From assembly GCA_041398665.1 (NCBI GenBank), contig JAWKUH010000004.1, positions 62,001 to 126,000 of the forward strand: 64,000 nt of DNA, in the 5' to 3' direction. A model generated the notes under the pieces. The model was given only the letters and a program-made list of their open reading frames with translations, ran no database searches and was not told the origin of the DNA. A program made the translations under genes and the position numbers. Of the stretch, positions 19,136-28,586 are shown piece after piece. The first letter of the stretch is position 1. Each line of letters starts with the position of its first letter. This DNA comes from Rohdeia sp041398665 (lineage in GTDB: Bacteria > Planctomycetota > UBA1135 > GCA-002686595).

Positions 19136-20524
19136 TCAGGGCTCGAGCAGGCGATCCGTCAGGCGCTCGAACTCCTGCTGCAACTCCACGTTCTCGAAGC
19201 CTCGGAGGTCGGGCACCTCGAGCTCGAGGAGCGCCGCGAAGTTGCGGCGCGCCTCGCGGATCGCGTTCGCGACCTGGCTCGAGAGCTGCACCGTCTCGTA
19301 GGTGTTCATCGCGTCGCGCAGGCGCGGCTGCAGCGCCTCGTTCTGGCGTTCGACCGCCGCGGCCTGGTCCTGCAGGTAGCGCACGTAGGCCTGGCAGGCG
19401 TCGAGGGTGAGCTGGTTCGAGCGCACGTTCTGCTCGGCGATCGCCGGGTCGCCGCCTGTCTTCGCGTTGCGCTTCGCCTGCACGATGTTCTCCCGCGCGC
19501 GCTCGCCGTACTCCTGCAGGCGCGGGATCTGCACGTCGCGCACGCGCTTCACGAAGTCCTTCTGGATCGTGTCCAGGATGCGCACGAGCACCACGTACGA
19601 GCCGTAGTAGCGCTTCGCCACGTCGAGCGACTCGCCGGCCTCCTCGGTCAGCTGTTGGAGCCGCACCGTGACGAGACGCACGTTGTGGAAGACGACGCAC
19701 ATCTCGACGAAGTCCTCGCCCGACACGGTCGAGAGCAGTCCGCGCGCGGTCTCGCGCGAGATGTCGAGCCCGATGCCACGCAGCTCGTCGACGAACCGTT
19801 CCTCGAGCTGTACGCGTTCGCGCTCGAGCCGCGCGATCGCCTCCTCGTTGTCGCGGATGCGCGAGTCGTAGTCCTCGCGCGTCGTCGTGAAGGGCTTCTC
19901 GACCGCGTTGAGTTCGCTCTCGAAGGGCGCGGAGAGCCGCGCCTCGCGGTCGCGCGACAGGCGGTCCTCGGCCGCGTCGACGGAGTCCCGGATCTCGCGC
20001 AGCCGCGAGCGCGTCTCGTTGACGGCGGAGATCCCGAGCGCCTCGATCGCGGCGTCGAGCAGCTCGTCGATCGCGGCCTGGTTCGACTCCTGGTCCTCGC
20101 CGAACAGGCGCGACTCGTCGAGCGACTCGTGCTTCGCGTAGCGCTCGCTCGCACGCTCGAGCGGGTCGAAGACCGACTTCAGGACCTTGCGTTCGTACGC
20201 GTCGGGCTCGGTCGGAGGAGCGGGCGGGTCGACATCGCTCTCCACCACCTCGGGCGGCGCGACGCCCTGGGCCCCGACCGTCGGTTCGGACTCGCCGGGC
20301 GCCGTCGCCGTCCCGTTCCCGCCGTCGGCCGCGTTCGCGTCCGAACCGGTCTCCTGCGGCGTCCCCGACGGCGCGTCCGACGCGGCGTCGAGCGCGACGT
20401 CGCCGCCGCCCGAGTCGTCGCTGCGACCCGGCGCGTCGTCGTCACCGCCCCACACGGCGAGGAGCCAGACGAGCGCGGCGACCCACGCCGCGGCGAGCAC
20501 GATCCCGATCGTCCTGGTGTTCAT
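19136..20524 (-). CDS. membrane-anchored coiled-coil protein
   Basis: A 462-residue protein. An N-terminal anchor (IGIVLAAAWVAALVWLLAVW, residues about 6-25) is followed by about 95 residues of Asp/Gly/Ser/Pro-rich linker. A long, almost uninterrupted helical region then runs from about residue 125 to the end (ERKVLKSVFDPLERASERYAK; EEAIARLERERVQLEERFVDEL; AAVERQNEALQPRLRDAMN). This implies a periplasmic coiled coil held to the inner membrane. The start is ATG 20524 rather than an upstream in-frame codon, because the anchor begins there and GAGG lies 6 bases before. I do not recognise a family; a structural or envelope-spacing role would fit. Confidence 0.75.
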   Translation of the reverse strand: MNTRTIGIVLAAAWVAALVWLLAVWGGDDDAPGRSDDSGGGDVALDAASDAPSGTPQETGSDANAADGGNGTATAPGESEPTVGAQGVAPPEVVESDVDPPAPPTEPDAYERKVLKSVFDPLERASERYAKHESLDESRLFGEDQESNQAAIDELLDAAIEALGISAVNETRSRLREIRDSVDAAEDRLSRDREARLSAPFESELNAVEKPFTTTREDYDSRIRDNEEAIARLERERVQLEERFVDELRGIGLDISRETARGLLSTVSGEDFVEMCVVFHNVRLVTVRLQQLTEEAGESLDVAKRYYGSYVVLVRILDTIQKDFVKRVRDVQIPRLQEYGERARENIVQAKRNAKTGGDPAIAEQNVRSNQLTLDACQAYVRYLQDQAAAVERQNEALQPRLRDAMNTYETVQLSSQVANAIREARRNFAALLELEVPDLRGFENVELQQEFERLTDRLLEP

Positions 20525-20688
20525 GTCGACCTCGCGGAGGCGAGCGCCACTGTACGCCGCGGGGCGCCGCTCCTTCAGCGCGACGCGCCGCGACTTCCGC
20601 GACCTGGACCGCGCGCGCCGGGGATGCGCGCCGAAGCGCCCCACGGCGCTATCCTCGCCCGACGCTCCGCGCGAGCTCCGCCCCGCCC

Positions 20689-22569
20689 ATGCGCCTCCTC
20701 GTCCAGTCGCTCGCCGCCGCCGCGCTCGTCGCTTCGTTCGATGCGGTCGCGACGCGACTCGGACACCCCCACCGGCCGGCGTCGCCGACGCTGCTCGTGG
20801 AGGCGTTCGCCCTGTGGCTCGTGCCCGCGCTGCTCGCGGGCGCGCTCCTTCGGACGGCGGTGCGCTTCGTGCCGCGGATGCGCTTCGTCCGGCGCTCCGA
20901 GGACTCGCCGGTCCCGGCCGCGGTCTGGATCGCGGCGTTCGCGGCGAGCCCCGTGCTGATGCACGTCGCGCTCGACGCCGCGACGTCGATCGGCGGCAAC
21001 ACGTCGGCGTTGCGCTCGCCCGGCCCGTGGATGGAGGGGCTCGCGCTCGTCACGACGGCGGCCCTCCTCGCGTGGGTCGCGGCGCGCGTCCTGCGCACCT
21101 CCCGCGGCCGTCGCGCGGCGCTCGTCGTCGTGGTGCTGTGCGGCGCGTTCCTCCCTCCCGGAGGACAGCCGCGGCCCGCGCGGCCGCAGGCCCCGAAGGA
21201 CGCGCCGAACGTGCTGTTGCTCGTGTGGGACACCGCGCGCCGACCGTCGTTCTCGTTCCTCGGCGGCGAGCGCGAGACGACGCCGCACCTCGCGAGGTTC
21301 GCCGACGACGCGCTGGTCTTCGAGAACGCTCGCTCCGTCACGCACTTCACGTTCACGTCGCACCTCTCGATGCTGACGGGACGCTACCCGAGCGAGCACG
21401 GTGCGCGCCTGCTCGACACGCGCAGCGTGCCCGAGGAGGGCGGCGTCACGCTCGCGCAGGAGCTGCAGGCGCACGGCTACCGCACGGGCGGCTTCGTCGG
21501 CACCGGCGTGCTGCGCGGGACGACCGGGATCGCGCAGGGCTTCGACGCGTACGGCGACCAGGTCGACCCGCCGGCGAGCGAGACGCACCTGTGGGCGCTC
21601 GTGCACGACGTCCAGGCCGTGCTCGTCCGACAGGGCTCGCCGCTGTGGAACGACGGCCGTCCGCACTGGATCGAGGACTTCCAGCGACCGGGAGACGGCG
21701 TGCTCGAGGAAGCGCGCCGCTTCGTCGCCCAGGACGACGGGCGGCCGTGGTTCTGCTTCGTCAACCTCTTCGACGTGCACTGGCCGTACCTCCCGAGCGA
21801 GGAGGCGCGCCGCCTCTTCGGCGAGGGCGACGTCGCGAGCCGCGCGACGGGTTTCGCCAACCGCGCGAGCGACTGGCCGCCGGGTCAGCCGCTGACCGAG
21901 GCCGACGGCGAGCGCCTGCGCGCGCTCTACGAGGCCGAGTTCTACGACCTCGACGCGAAGGTCGCCGCGTTCCTCGACGCGCTCGACCTCGACCGTTCGA
22001 ACACCGCCGTGATCGTGACGGCCGACCACGGCGAGGCCTTCGGCGAGGGCGGTCGCTTCGAGCACGAGGACATCCTCGAGCCGCAGGTACAGGTCCCGCT
22101 CCTGCTGCGACTGCCCGGTCCGTCGCCGCGCTCGGGTCGCATCGCCGCACCGGTCAGCGGCATCGACGTCGCGCCGACCGTCCGTTCGCTCGCGGGACTC
22201 CCGCCGCGCGAGGACGACTCGCGCGGCGTCGACCTCAGCGGCGTCGACGTGCCCGCGGACCGGGTGGTCTACGTCGAGGACCGCGACCACCACGACCCCG
22301 AGATCGCGCAGTTCGCGGCCTACGCCGGCAGGTTCAAGCTGATGTGGCTCGACGCGCTGCACGACGCCAAGTTCGAACTCTACGACCTCGACCGCGACCC
22401 GATCGGACTCGTGGACCGGAAGGACGAGTTCCCCGACGTCTACGACGAGCTCCGGCGCCGCTTGCGCGAGGACCGCAGCTGGTTGCCGCTCGACCGGATC
22501 GAACGGAGCGGCGGCAGCACCGACGTCGACGCGCTGAAGGGCCTCGGCTACATCCCCGACGAACGCTGA
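20689..22569 (+). CDS. membrane sulfatase-fold hydrolase/transferase
   Basis: A 626-residue protein with about five membrane helices (residues about 1-165) followed by an alkaline-phosphatase-superfamily (sulfatase) domain. Domain motifs are NVLLLVWDTARRPSFS (first metal Asp), THFTFTSHLSMLTGRYP (nucleophile block), NLFDVHWPYLP and VIVTADHGEAFGEGGRFEHE (metal Asp/His). In the nucleophile block, alignment on the LTGRYP end places Thr where classical sulfatases have the formylglycine Cys/Ser. Membrane-bound relatives with Thr include phosphoglycerol and phosphoethanolamine transferases, so transfer or hydrolysis of a phosphodiester on an envelope lipid or glycan is plausible. A TATCCT box lies at 20650-20655. 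No sulfatase-maturation gene is nearby. Confidence 0.85.
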   Translation: MRLLVQSLAAAALVASFDAVATRLGHPHRPASPTLLVEAFALWLVPALLAGALLRTAVRFVPRMRFVRRSEDSPVPAAVWIAAFAASPVLMHVALDAATSIGGNTSALRSPGPWMEGLALVTTAALLAWVAARVLRTSRGRRAALVVVVLCGAFLPPGGQPRPARPQAPKDAPNVLLLVWDTARRPSFSFLGGERETTPHLARFADDALVFENARSVTHFTFTSHLSMLTGRYPSEHGARLLDTRSVPEEGGVTLAQELQAHGYRTGGFVGTGVLRGTTGIAQGFDAYGDQVDPPASETHLWALVHDVQAVLVRQGSPLWNDGRPHWIEDFQRPGDGVLEEARRFVAQDDGRPWFCFVNLFDVHWPYLPSEEARRLFGEGDVASRATGFANRASDWPPGQPLTEADGERLRALYEAEFYDLDAKVAAFLDALDLDRSNTAVIVTADHGEAFGEGGRFEHEDILEPQVQVPLLLRLPGPSPRSGRIAAPVSGIDVAPTVRSLAGLPPREDDSRGVDLSGVDVPADRVVYVEDRDHHDPEIAQFAAYAGRFKLMWLDALHDAKFELYDLDRDPIGLVDRKDEFPDVYDELRRRLREDRSWLPLDRIERSGGSTDVDALKGLGYIPDER

Positions 22570-22867
22570 CCGAGAGGTCGTCGACCGCTCGTCCGTCGGG
22601 GAGCTCCCGCCCGGAGTCGGCGCACCCGTTCCTGCGGGCGGCCTTCGTGTCTCCCCCTCGACCCCGTGCACGAGGGGCGGCGAGCACGACGCCTCGCGTC
22701 CGCTGCCGCGGGAACGAAGGACCCAGGGCCCGAGAAGCACACCCCACCGCGACGGGAGGGACGGCCAGCGGCTATCCTCGCCCCCCGAGTACTCGCCGCC
22801 GGGCATTCCCCGGCGACCTCCGTCCCCGACACGGCTCCACCCAGAACGAAGGTGGAGATTCCGAGAC

Positions 22868-23749
22868 ATGAAGACGTTCCTCACGGCGCTGTTGATCGGC
22901 GCCGCCCTCTCCGTCTCGTCCTGCTCCTCCTCGGAGGCGACCGAGACGAAGACGCTGCGGTTCTCCGCGATCCCCGCGCAGGACCAGAAGGACCTGATCC
23001 AGCAGTTCCAACCCGTCGCCGACTACCTCTCGAAGGAACTCGGCGTCCCCGTCGAGTACGTCCCGGCCGCCGACTACACGGCGTCGGTCGAGATGTTCAA
23101 GAACGGCCAGATCCAGCTCGCCTGGTTCGGCGGCCTCACCGGCGTCCAGGCGCGCCGCGCCGTCGAAGGTGCACGCGCCCTCGCCTTCGGCGTCGACGAC
23201 CCGAAGTACAAGAGCTACTTCATCGCCAACCCGGCGGCCGGCGTCGAACCGTCCGACGCGTTCCCGATGGGACTCGAGGGCAAGAGCTTCACCTTCGGCA
23301 GCGCCACGTCGACCTCGGGTCGACTCATGCCGGAGCACTTCATCCGCAAGGCCACCGGCAAGTCGCCCGCGGAATTCTTCGATCAGGAGAACAAGTACTC
23401 GGGCTCCCACGACAAGACCTGGGAGATGGTCCAGAGCGGCGCCGTCATGGCGGGCGCGATCGACTTCAAGACCTACGACCGCGACCTCGCGGCGAAGAAG
23501 ATCGACCCCGAGAAGTGCATGGTGATCTGGATCACGCCGGAGTACCCCGACTACTCCTGGAACGCGAGCCCCGAGGTCACGGAGATCCTCGGCAAGGACG
23601 GCTTCGAGAAGCTGCAGCGGGCCCTCCTCGCCATGAAGGACCCGAAACTGCTCGAAGCCATCAACCGGCCCGAGGGACTCGTCGAGGCCAAGAACTCCGA
23701 CTTCGAGCCGCTCGTGAAGCTCGCGGAGGACCTGGGCCTCGTGCGCTGA
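22868..23749 (+). CDS. phnD: PhnD-type substrate-binding lipoprotein
   Basis: A 293-residue periplasmic binding protein for phosphate, phosphite or phosphonate ABC uptake. The N-terminus MKTFLTALLIGAALSVSSC is a lipoprotein signal with Cys 19 as the acylation site. Family blocks include LRFSAIPAQDQKDLIQQF, VPVEYVPAADYTASVEMF, IQLAWFGGLTGV and TFGSATSTSGRLMPEHF, the anion-binding STSGR loop. It is first in a four-gene operon with phnC and two phnE-like genes, 36 bases before phnC. No C-P lyase, phosphonatase or ptxD gene lies in the window, so the ligand (phosphonate or phosphite) is undecided. The start is supported by GGAG 11 bases upstream. Confidence 0.9.
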   Translation: MKTFLTALLIGAALSVSSCSSSEATETKTLRFSAIPAQDQKDLIQQFQPVADYLSKELGVPVEYVPAADYTASVEMFKNGQIQLAWFGGLTGVQARRAVEGARALAFGVDDPKYKSYFIANPAAGVEPSDAFPMGLEGKSFTFGSATSTSGRLMPEHFIRKATGKSPAEFFDQENKYSGSHDKTWEMVQSGAVMAGAIDFKTYDRDLAAKKIDPEKCMVIWITPEYPDYSWNASPEVTEILGKDGFEKLQRALLAMKDPKLLEAINRPEGLVEAKNSDFEPLVKLAEDLGLVR

Positions 23750-23785
23750 CGGGTTCGGTCCTCCCGCGACCCGGACGAACGACGC

Positions 23786-24571
23786 TTGACCACGAACGCG
23801 GCACTCCTGGCGCGCTCCGTCGAGGTGTCCTTCGACGGGCACCAGGTGCTCCGCGGCGTCGACGTCGAGATCGCGAGCGGTGAGCTCGTCGCGCTCGTCG
23901 GCCCCTCCGGGAGCGGGAAGACCACACTCCTGCGCGTACTCGGCGGCGGGCTCGCACCCACCGCCGGCACCGTCGAGATCGACGGCACGGACCCCGCGCG
24001 CTGCGGCGCGCGGGGTCTGCGTCCACTGAGGCGCCGCATCGGCTTCGTGCACCAGCAGCTCGGACTCGTGCCGATCCTGCGCGCGAGCCACAACGTGCTC
24101 GTCGGCCGCATCGGCGAGCACTCGCTGCTCGGCGGACTGCGCTCCGTCTTCCTGCCGCGCGACCCCGAGGTCCTCGAGGTGCACCGACTGCTCGAACGCG
24201 TCGGGATCCCCGAGAAGCTGTTCGAGCGCACCGACACGCTCTCCGGCGGACAGCAGCAGCGCGTCGCCATCGCACGCGCGCTCTACCAGCGGCCGCGCAT
24301 CCTCCTCGCGGACGAGCCCGTCGCGTCCGTCGACCCCGCTCGGGCGCGCGCCGTCGTCGAGCTGCTCGTCGAACTCGCGCGCGAAGGGGGCCTGACGCTC
24401 GTCGTGTCGCTGCACGACCTCGACCTCGCGCGGGAGTTCTTCCCGCGGCTCGTCGGCCTGCGCGACGGCCGCGTCGCCTTCGACCGCGCGACGAGCGAGG
24501 TCGACGCTCGCAGCTTCGAGGCGCTGTACGCCTTCGCCGGCGGCGACGACCTCCTTCGCGATGGCGCCTGA
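23786..24571 (+). CDS. phnC: PhnC-type transport ATPase
   Basis: A 261-residue ATP-binding subunit. It has Walker A GPSGSGKTT, Q-loop FVHQQLGLVP, signature LSGGQQQRVAIARAL, Walker B ILLADEPVASVDP and the switch His in VSLHDLD. The Q-loop continuing HQQLGLV and the long 90-residue helical subdomain are typical of PhnC. It powers uptake through the two permeases encoded next. The start is TTG 23786; no ATG or GTG lies between there and the first conserved strand. The 3' end overlaps the first permease by 11 bases, a sign of coupled translation. Confidence 0.9.
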   Translation: MTTNAALLARSVEVSFDGHQVLRGVDVEIASGELVALVGPSGSGKTTLLRVLGGGLAPTAGTVEIDGTDPARCGARGLRPLRRRIGFVHQQLGLVPILRASHNVLVGRIGEHSLLGGLRSVFLPRDPEVLEVHRLLERVGIPEKLFERTDTLSGGQQQRVAIARALYQRPRILLADEPVASVDPARARAVVELLVELAREGGLTLVVSLHDLDLAREFFPRLVGLRDGRVAFDRATSEVDARSFEALYAFAGGDDLLRDGA

Positions 24572-25430
24572 CGCGAACGGCGCGCGGCGGCTGCGAGGAG
24601 GCGCACCGGGTCGACGCGCGGCGGTGCTCCTCGGTCTCGTCGTGCTCGCGTTGCTCGCGCTCGCGGTGCTCGACACGCCGGCCTCGGGGCTCGTCCCGAG
24701 CGCGTCCGGCGTCGAGGTGGCGAAGCGTTTCCTCGGCACGGCACTGCGCCCCGCGCTCGACTACCAGGAGGCGCACCCCGACTTCGAACCGTTCCTCTGG
24801 AAGGTGGCGAAAGGAGCGTGGCGCACCGTCCTGCTCGCCGCGGGCGGGATGAGCCTCGCGCTCGTGTTCGGCGCGGTTCTCGGCGTGTTCTCGAGCGACG
24901 CCTGGTGGGAGGATCGAGGGGGCCGCGGCGCGCGGCGCGCCGCGCGCGGATCCGTGCAGGCCGCGCTGCGACTCGTGATCGCGCTGATGCGCTCGGTCCA
25001 CGAACTGCTGTGGGCCGTGCTGTTCCTCGCGGCCTTCGGCCTGACGCCCTTCGCCGCGGCGCTCGCCATCGCGATCCCCTACGGCGGCACGCTCGCGAAG
25101 GTGTTCGCGGAGATGGTCGACGAGGAGCCGCGCGCAGCGGCGCACGCGTTGCGCGCCATGGGCGCGAGTCGCGCGAGCGAGTACGTGCTCGGCCTCGTCC
25201 CCGGCGCGATGTCGAACGTGATCGCGTACGCCTTCTACCGCTTCGAGTGCTCGCTGCGCTCCGCCGCGGTGATGGGCTTCTTCGGCATCCCCACGCTCGG
25301 CTACGACCTCCAGCTCGCGTGGAACGACCTGGCCTACCGCGAGGTGTGGACGTACGTGTACGCGATGACGGCGCTCGTGCTCCTGTTCGAGGCGTGGAGC
25401 GCCGGGCTGCGCAAGAGGTTCGTCGCGTGA
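24561..25430 (+). CDS. phnE: PhnE-type permease 1
   Basis: A 289-residue inner-membrane permease of the PhnE type. The EAA loop region reads AAHALRAMGASRASEYVLGLVPGAMSNVI and is followed by FYRFECSLRSAAVMGFFGIPTLGYDLQLAW, the conserved PhnE C-terminal block. The first helix is VLLGLVVLALLALAVLD. It overlaps phnC by 11 bases and the second permease by four bases (GTGA). It works as half of the membrane channel for the PhnD ligand. Confidence 0.88.
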   Translation: MAPDANGARRLRGGAPGRRAAVLLGLVVLALLALAVLDTPASGLVPSASGVEVAKRFLGTALRPALDYQEAHPDFEPFLWKVAKGAWRTVLLAAGGMSLALVFGAVLGVFSSDAWWEDRGGRGARRAARGSVQAALRLVIALMRSVHELLWAVLFLAAFGLTPFAAALAIAIPYGGTLAKVFAEMVDEEPRAAAHALRAMGASRASEYVLGLVPGAMSNVIAYAFYRFECSLRSAAVMGFFGIPTLGYDLQLAWNDLAYREVWTYVYAMTALVLLFEAWSAGLRKRFVA

Positions 25431-26356
25431 GTGCGTCGCACGCGATCACGGCGGACGACGCGGCGCGTCTCGCCCGGGTCGCCGAGCTGCGGCGGCGCCG
25501 CCCTGTCAACCGCTACCTGCGCGTGTCGCTCGTGCTGTGCGGCGTCCTCGGCGTCGTGGCCTGGATCGCCGGCGACCTGTTCCCGCGCTTCCTGTTCGAC
25601 GAGGCGTCGCGCCGGAACGTCGCGCGCTTCCTGGGCGAACTCCGACCGGAGCCGCTGCAGGGCGAGCCGTGGGACTGGGGCGTGTTCGCGCAGTGGGTGC
25701 GCGAGACGCTCGTCCACACGCGCGGCCTCGGCGACGCCTGGCGTACGTTCAACCTCGCGGTGCTCGCGATCGTGCTCGCGGGGACGTTCGCCGCGCTCGT
25801 CGCCCCGCTCGGCGCGCGGACGCTGGCGACGCGCGACCCGCTGTCGGACGCGCCGGACACGGCGGGCTGGCGCTGGCTGCGTCGCGTCGTGCGCCTCGGA
25901 TTCGTCCTCCTGCGCGCGCTGCCCGAGTACGTCCTCGCGTTCCTCCTGATGGCGATGCTGCCGTCGTCGGCGTGGCCCGCCGTGCTCGCGCTCGCGATGC
26001 ACAACGCCGGCATCCTCGGGAGGCTCCACAGCGAGACGCTCGAGAACCTCCCGGCGGGGCCGCTGCGTTCGCTGCGCCAGGCCGGTGCGACGCGCGCGCA
26101 GCTCGCCTTCGCCGCGGGATTCCCGCTCGCGCTCGGCAGGCTCCTGCTCTACGTCTTCTACCGCTACGAGACCTGTGTGCGCGAGGCGACGGTGCTCGGG
26201 ATCCTCGGCATCCGCACGCTCGGCTACTCGATCCAGGACGCGCGTTCGAAGCTCTACTACGACGAGATGCTGCTGCTGATCCTGCTGTCGGTCGTGCTCG
26301 TGCTGGCGGCCGACGCCGCGTCGGTGTTCGTGCGGCGATGGCTGCGGCGGGCGTGA
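25427..26356 (+). CDS. phnE: PhnE-type permease 2
   Basis: A 309-residue second permease. It starts at GTG 25427, overlapping the stop of permease 1 by four bases. The EAA block is LRSLRQAGATRAQLAFAAGFPLALGRLLLY, then FYRYETCVREATVLGILGIRTLGYSIQDAR. Helices include VLCGVLGVVAWIAGDL, AVLAIVLAGTFAALVAPLG and LLLILLSVVLVLAADAASVFV. Two unequal permeases per operon are known for PhnE/PtxC systems and presumably form a heterodimer. This closes the operon; the next gene is convergent, 25 bases away. Confidence 0.88.
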   Translation: MSASHAITADDAARLARVAELRRRRPVNRYLRVSLVLCGVLGVVAWIAGDLFPRFLFDEASRRNVARFLGELRPEPLQGEPWDWGVFAQWVRETLVHTRGLGDAWRTFNLAVLAIVLAGTFAALVAPLGARTLATRDPLSDAPDTAGWRWLRRVVRLGFVLLRALPEYVLAFLLMAMLPSSAWPAVLALAMHNAGILGRLHSETLENLPAGPLRSLRQAGATRAQLAFAAGFPLALGRLLLYVFYRYETCVREATVLGILGIRTLGYSIQDARSKLYYDEMLLLILLSVVLVLAADAASVFVRRWLRRA

Positions 26357-26381
26357 CCGTCGTCGCGGGCGGCGAACGACC

Positions 26382-28421
26382 TCAGGGCGTGACGAGGTCC
26401 GAGCGCAACCCCGCGAGCCGCTCACGACCCGCGTCGGTGACGGCGCTGCCGAACAGGTACACGCGACAGCCCTCGGGCAGTTTCGCGAGCGCGTCGACCG
26501 CACCGTCCCCCACCGCCGTCTCCGTCAGGTTGAGGTACTCGAGGTGCGGCAGCGACGCGATCTGCGTCACGACGGCGTCGGTGACCGCCGTGCGTTCGAG
26601 GTGCAGGCGGCGGAGCTCCGTGCAGCGCGCGATCCACGCGCCGGCGTCGTCGCCGACCGAGGTGCGCCCGAGGTCGAGCGACACGAGGCTCGACGCCAAC
26701 GGCTCGAGCGACGCGAGGTCGTCGCCGACGGTCCCCTCGCGGTAACGAAAGACCGCCTCGACCGCGTTCGTGTTCGCGGCGACGCGGCGCGCCTCGCCGC
26801 CGAGCTCGGCGACCGCGGCGAACGCCGCGTCCTCGAGCGCGGGCAACCCGGGATAGGGATCGGTGTCGAGCGGGACGGCGTCGCGCGCCGCGGGCTCGTG
26901 CCCTTCCTCCTCGACCTGCGGCGCGGCCACGGCGTCGTCGCCCGCCGAACCGCCGACGAAGTCCGCGTCGTCCTTCGAACCGTCGATCCAGGCACGGACC
27001 GCGGCGAGCTGCTCCGCGGTGAGCCGCTCGCCCTTGGGCGGCATGTGCCCCTTCTCGTCGGCGGAGCGCGCGAGCACCTCGTAGAGCTCGCTCGCGAGCG
27101 CGTCGCCCGGCACGACGAGGCGGTCGTCGTCGCGCACGAAGTTCGCGGGGTCGTGCACGCGCAGCTTCGCCTTGGGCTTCGCGACGTCCGGTCCGTGGCA
27201 GTCGAAGCAGCGCGCGGCGAAGACGGCGAGCGACGCCTCGCGCGCGGCGGCGACGTCGAGTGCGGGTGCGGGTGCCGGCGTCGGTCCGGGCGGGAGGTCG
27301 ACCGAGACCTCGGGCGTGGGCGCGGGCTCCTCCTTCTTCGGCGGCGCGGCGCCGATCGCCGGCACGATCGGCGCCTCGACGACCCCGATGTTCGTGACGA
27401 CGACGCGCGACGCGCCGGGATCCTCCGGCGCGGCGGCGGCAGTCTGCGTCGCCCCGTCGTCCCCGGGCGCGGCGGCGAGCGCGTCCTCGGTGAGCGTGAA
27501 GAGCGCGGGGAAGTCCTTCGCCGCCGCGACCCAGGCGCGGAGCAGCGCGATCTCCTCGGGCGCGAGCGGCTCCTCCTCGTCCGGAGGCATGACGTCGTCG
27601 TCGGTCCGCGGCAGCTCGACGAAGTGCACGAGCGCGCTCGTGTCCGGGTCACCCGGGACGATCAGGGCGTCGAAGTCGAGGTTGAAGTACGCGTCGTTCG
27701 CCTCGGCGAGGTCGTGCAGTCGCAGTTCGCCCTTGGCTTTGCCCGTCGGCCCGTGGCACTCGAAGCACTTCGCCTCGAGCAGCGGAGCGACGCGCGCCTC
27801 GTACACGGTCGCGAGGACGACGGGCGTCGCATCGAGCGCTTTCGCGGAACTCGCATCCTCGCTCGAGCCCTCGTGCTGCTCCGCCTCGTCGACGCCGCCG
27901 GAGGGGGTCCCCTCGTCCGCGTCGCGCGCGGGTTTCGCCTTGCGCTGCAGCGGCTCGGTCAGCCAGCCCTCGCCCCAGCTCATCTCGGCACCGAAGTGGC
28001 CCGTCACGGCGACGAGCACGGCACACGCCAGCAGGCCGAGGCGTTGGAGCACGACGATCGGGCCCGCGTCCTTGCGCAGTCCGACGATCGCGAGGACCGA
28101 CGTCACGACGGCGACGCCGGCGAGGGCGACGCCCGTCCAGCGGTGGACCTCGACGTAGGCGTCCGTGGACTGCTTGAAGTCCTGGAACACCCACCCCGAC
28201 GCCGCCGCGGCCACCGCACCGAGCGCGCCGAGGTGCAGGCAGATGTTGACCGCGCGCCGACCCGCTTCGCCGGGGCGCACGGCCCGCACGAGTTCGAGCA
28301 CGGCGGCGACGAGCAGGAGGGCGACCGGGAAGTGCACGAGCAGCGGGTGCATCCGGCCGAAGACCTCGAGGAGCTGGTCACCGAGCTGCGGCGGTGCCGC
28401 GGTTCCGAAGAGTGTGATCAT
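26382..28421 (-). CDS. DUF2231 membrane / planctomycete cytochrome / LRR protein
   Basis: About 679 residues with a layered architecture. Residues about 1-155 form a four-helix DUF2231-type domain (MHPLLVHFPVALLLVAAVLELV; HRWTGVALAGVAVVTSVLAIVGL). Two copies of a planctomycete cytochrome c (PSCyt1-like) heme site follow, ECHG within AKCFECHGP (about 230) and ARCFDCHGP (about 410). Each is followed by KAKLRVHDP/KGELRLHDL and an axial-Met-like MPP motif (DVMPPDEEE; GHMPPKGERL). The last 130 residues are a short leucine-rich repeat series (LEPLASSLVSLDLGRTSVGDDAGAWI; LPHLEYLNLTETAVG). Start MITLFG is chosen because a TACCAT box overlaps the alternative ATG at 28454. It is presumably a periplasm-facing electron-transfer or sensing protein. 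Confidence 0.88.
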   Translation of the reverse strand: MITLFGTAAPPQLGDQLLEVFGRMHPLLVHFPVALLLVAAVLELVRAVRPGEAGRRAVNICLHLGALGAVAAAASGWVFQDFKQSTDAYVEVHRWTGVALAGVAVVTSVLAIVGLRKDAGPIVVLQRLGLLACAVLVAVTGHFGAEMSWGEGWLTEPLQRKAKPARDADEGTPSGGVDEAEQHEGSSEDASSAKALDATPVVLATVYEARVAPLLEAKCFECHGPTGKAKGELRLHDLAEANDAYFNLDFDALIVPGDPDTSALVHFVELPRTDDDVMPPDEEEPLAPEEIALLRAWVAAAKDFPALFTLTEDALAAAPGDDGATQTAAAAPEDPGASRVVVTNIGVVEAPIVPAIGAAPPKKEEPAPTPEVSVDLPPGPTPAPAPALDVAAAREASLAVFAARCFDCHGPDVAKPKAKLRVHDPANFVRDDDRLVVPGDALASELYEVLARSADEKGHMPPKGERLTAEQLAAVRAWIDGSKDDADFVGGSAGDDAVAAPQVEEEGHEPAARDAVPLDTDPYPGLPALEDAAFAAVAELGGEARRVAANTNAVEAVFRYREGTVGDDLASLEPLASSLVSLDLGRTSVGDDAGAWIARCTELRRLHLERTAVTDAVVTQIASLPHLEYLNLTETAVGDGAVDALAKLPEGCRVYLFGSAVTDAGRERLAGLRSDLVTP

Positions 28422-28586
28422 CGCGCTGGATCGGAGGCGAGCCGTCGCCCCCATGGTAGCCCCGCGGCCTCTCCGGGGCGGACGTCCCGGTCGTCGGGCG
28501 TGCTACCTTCTCGGGCTCGCGCACGGCTCCGACGAACTCGAACGAGGGCGCGGGGAACCGAACGAACGCCACACACGACGATCCAC

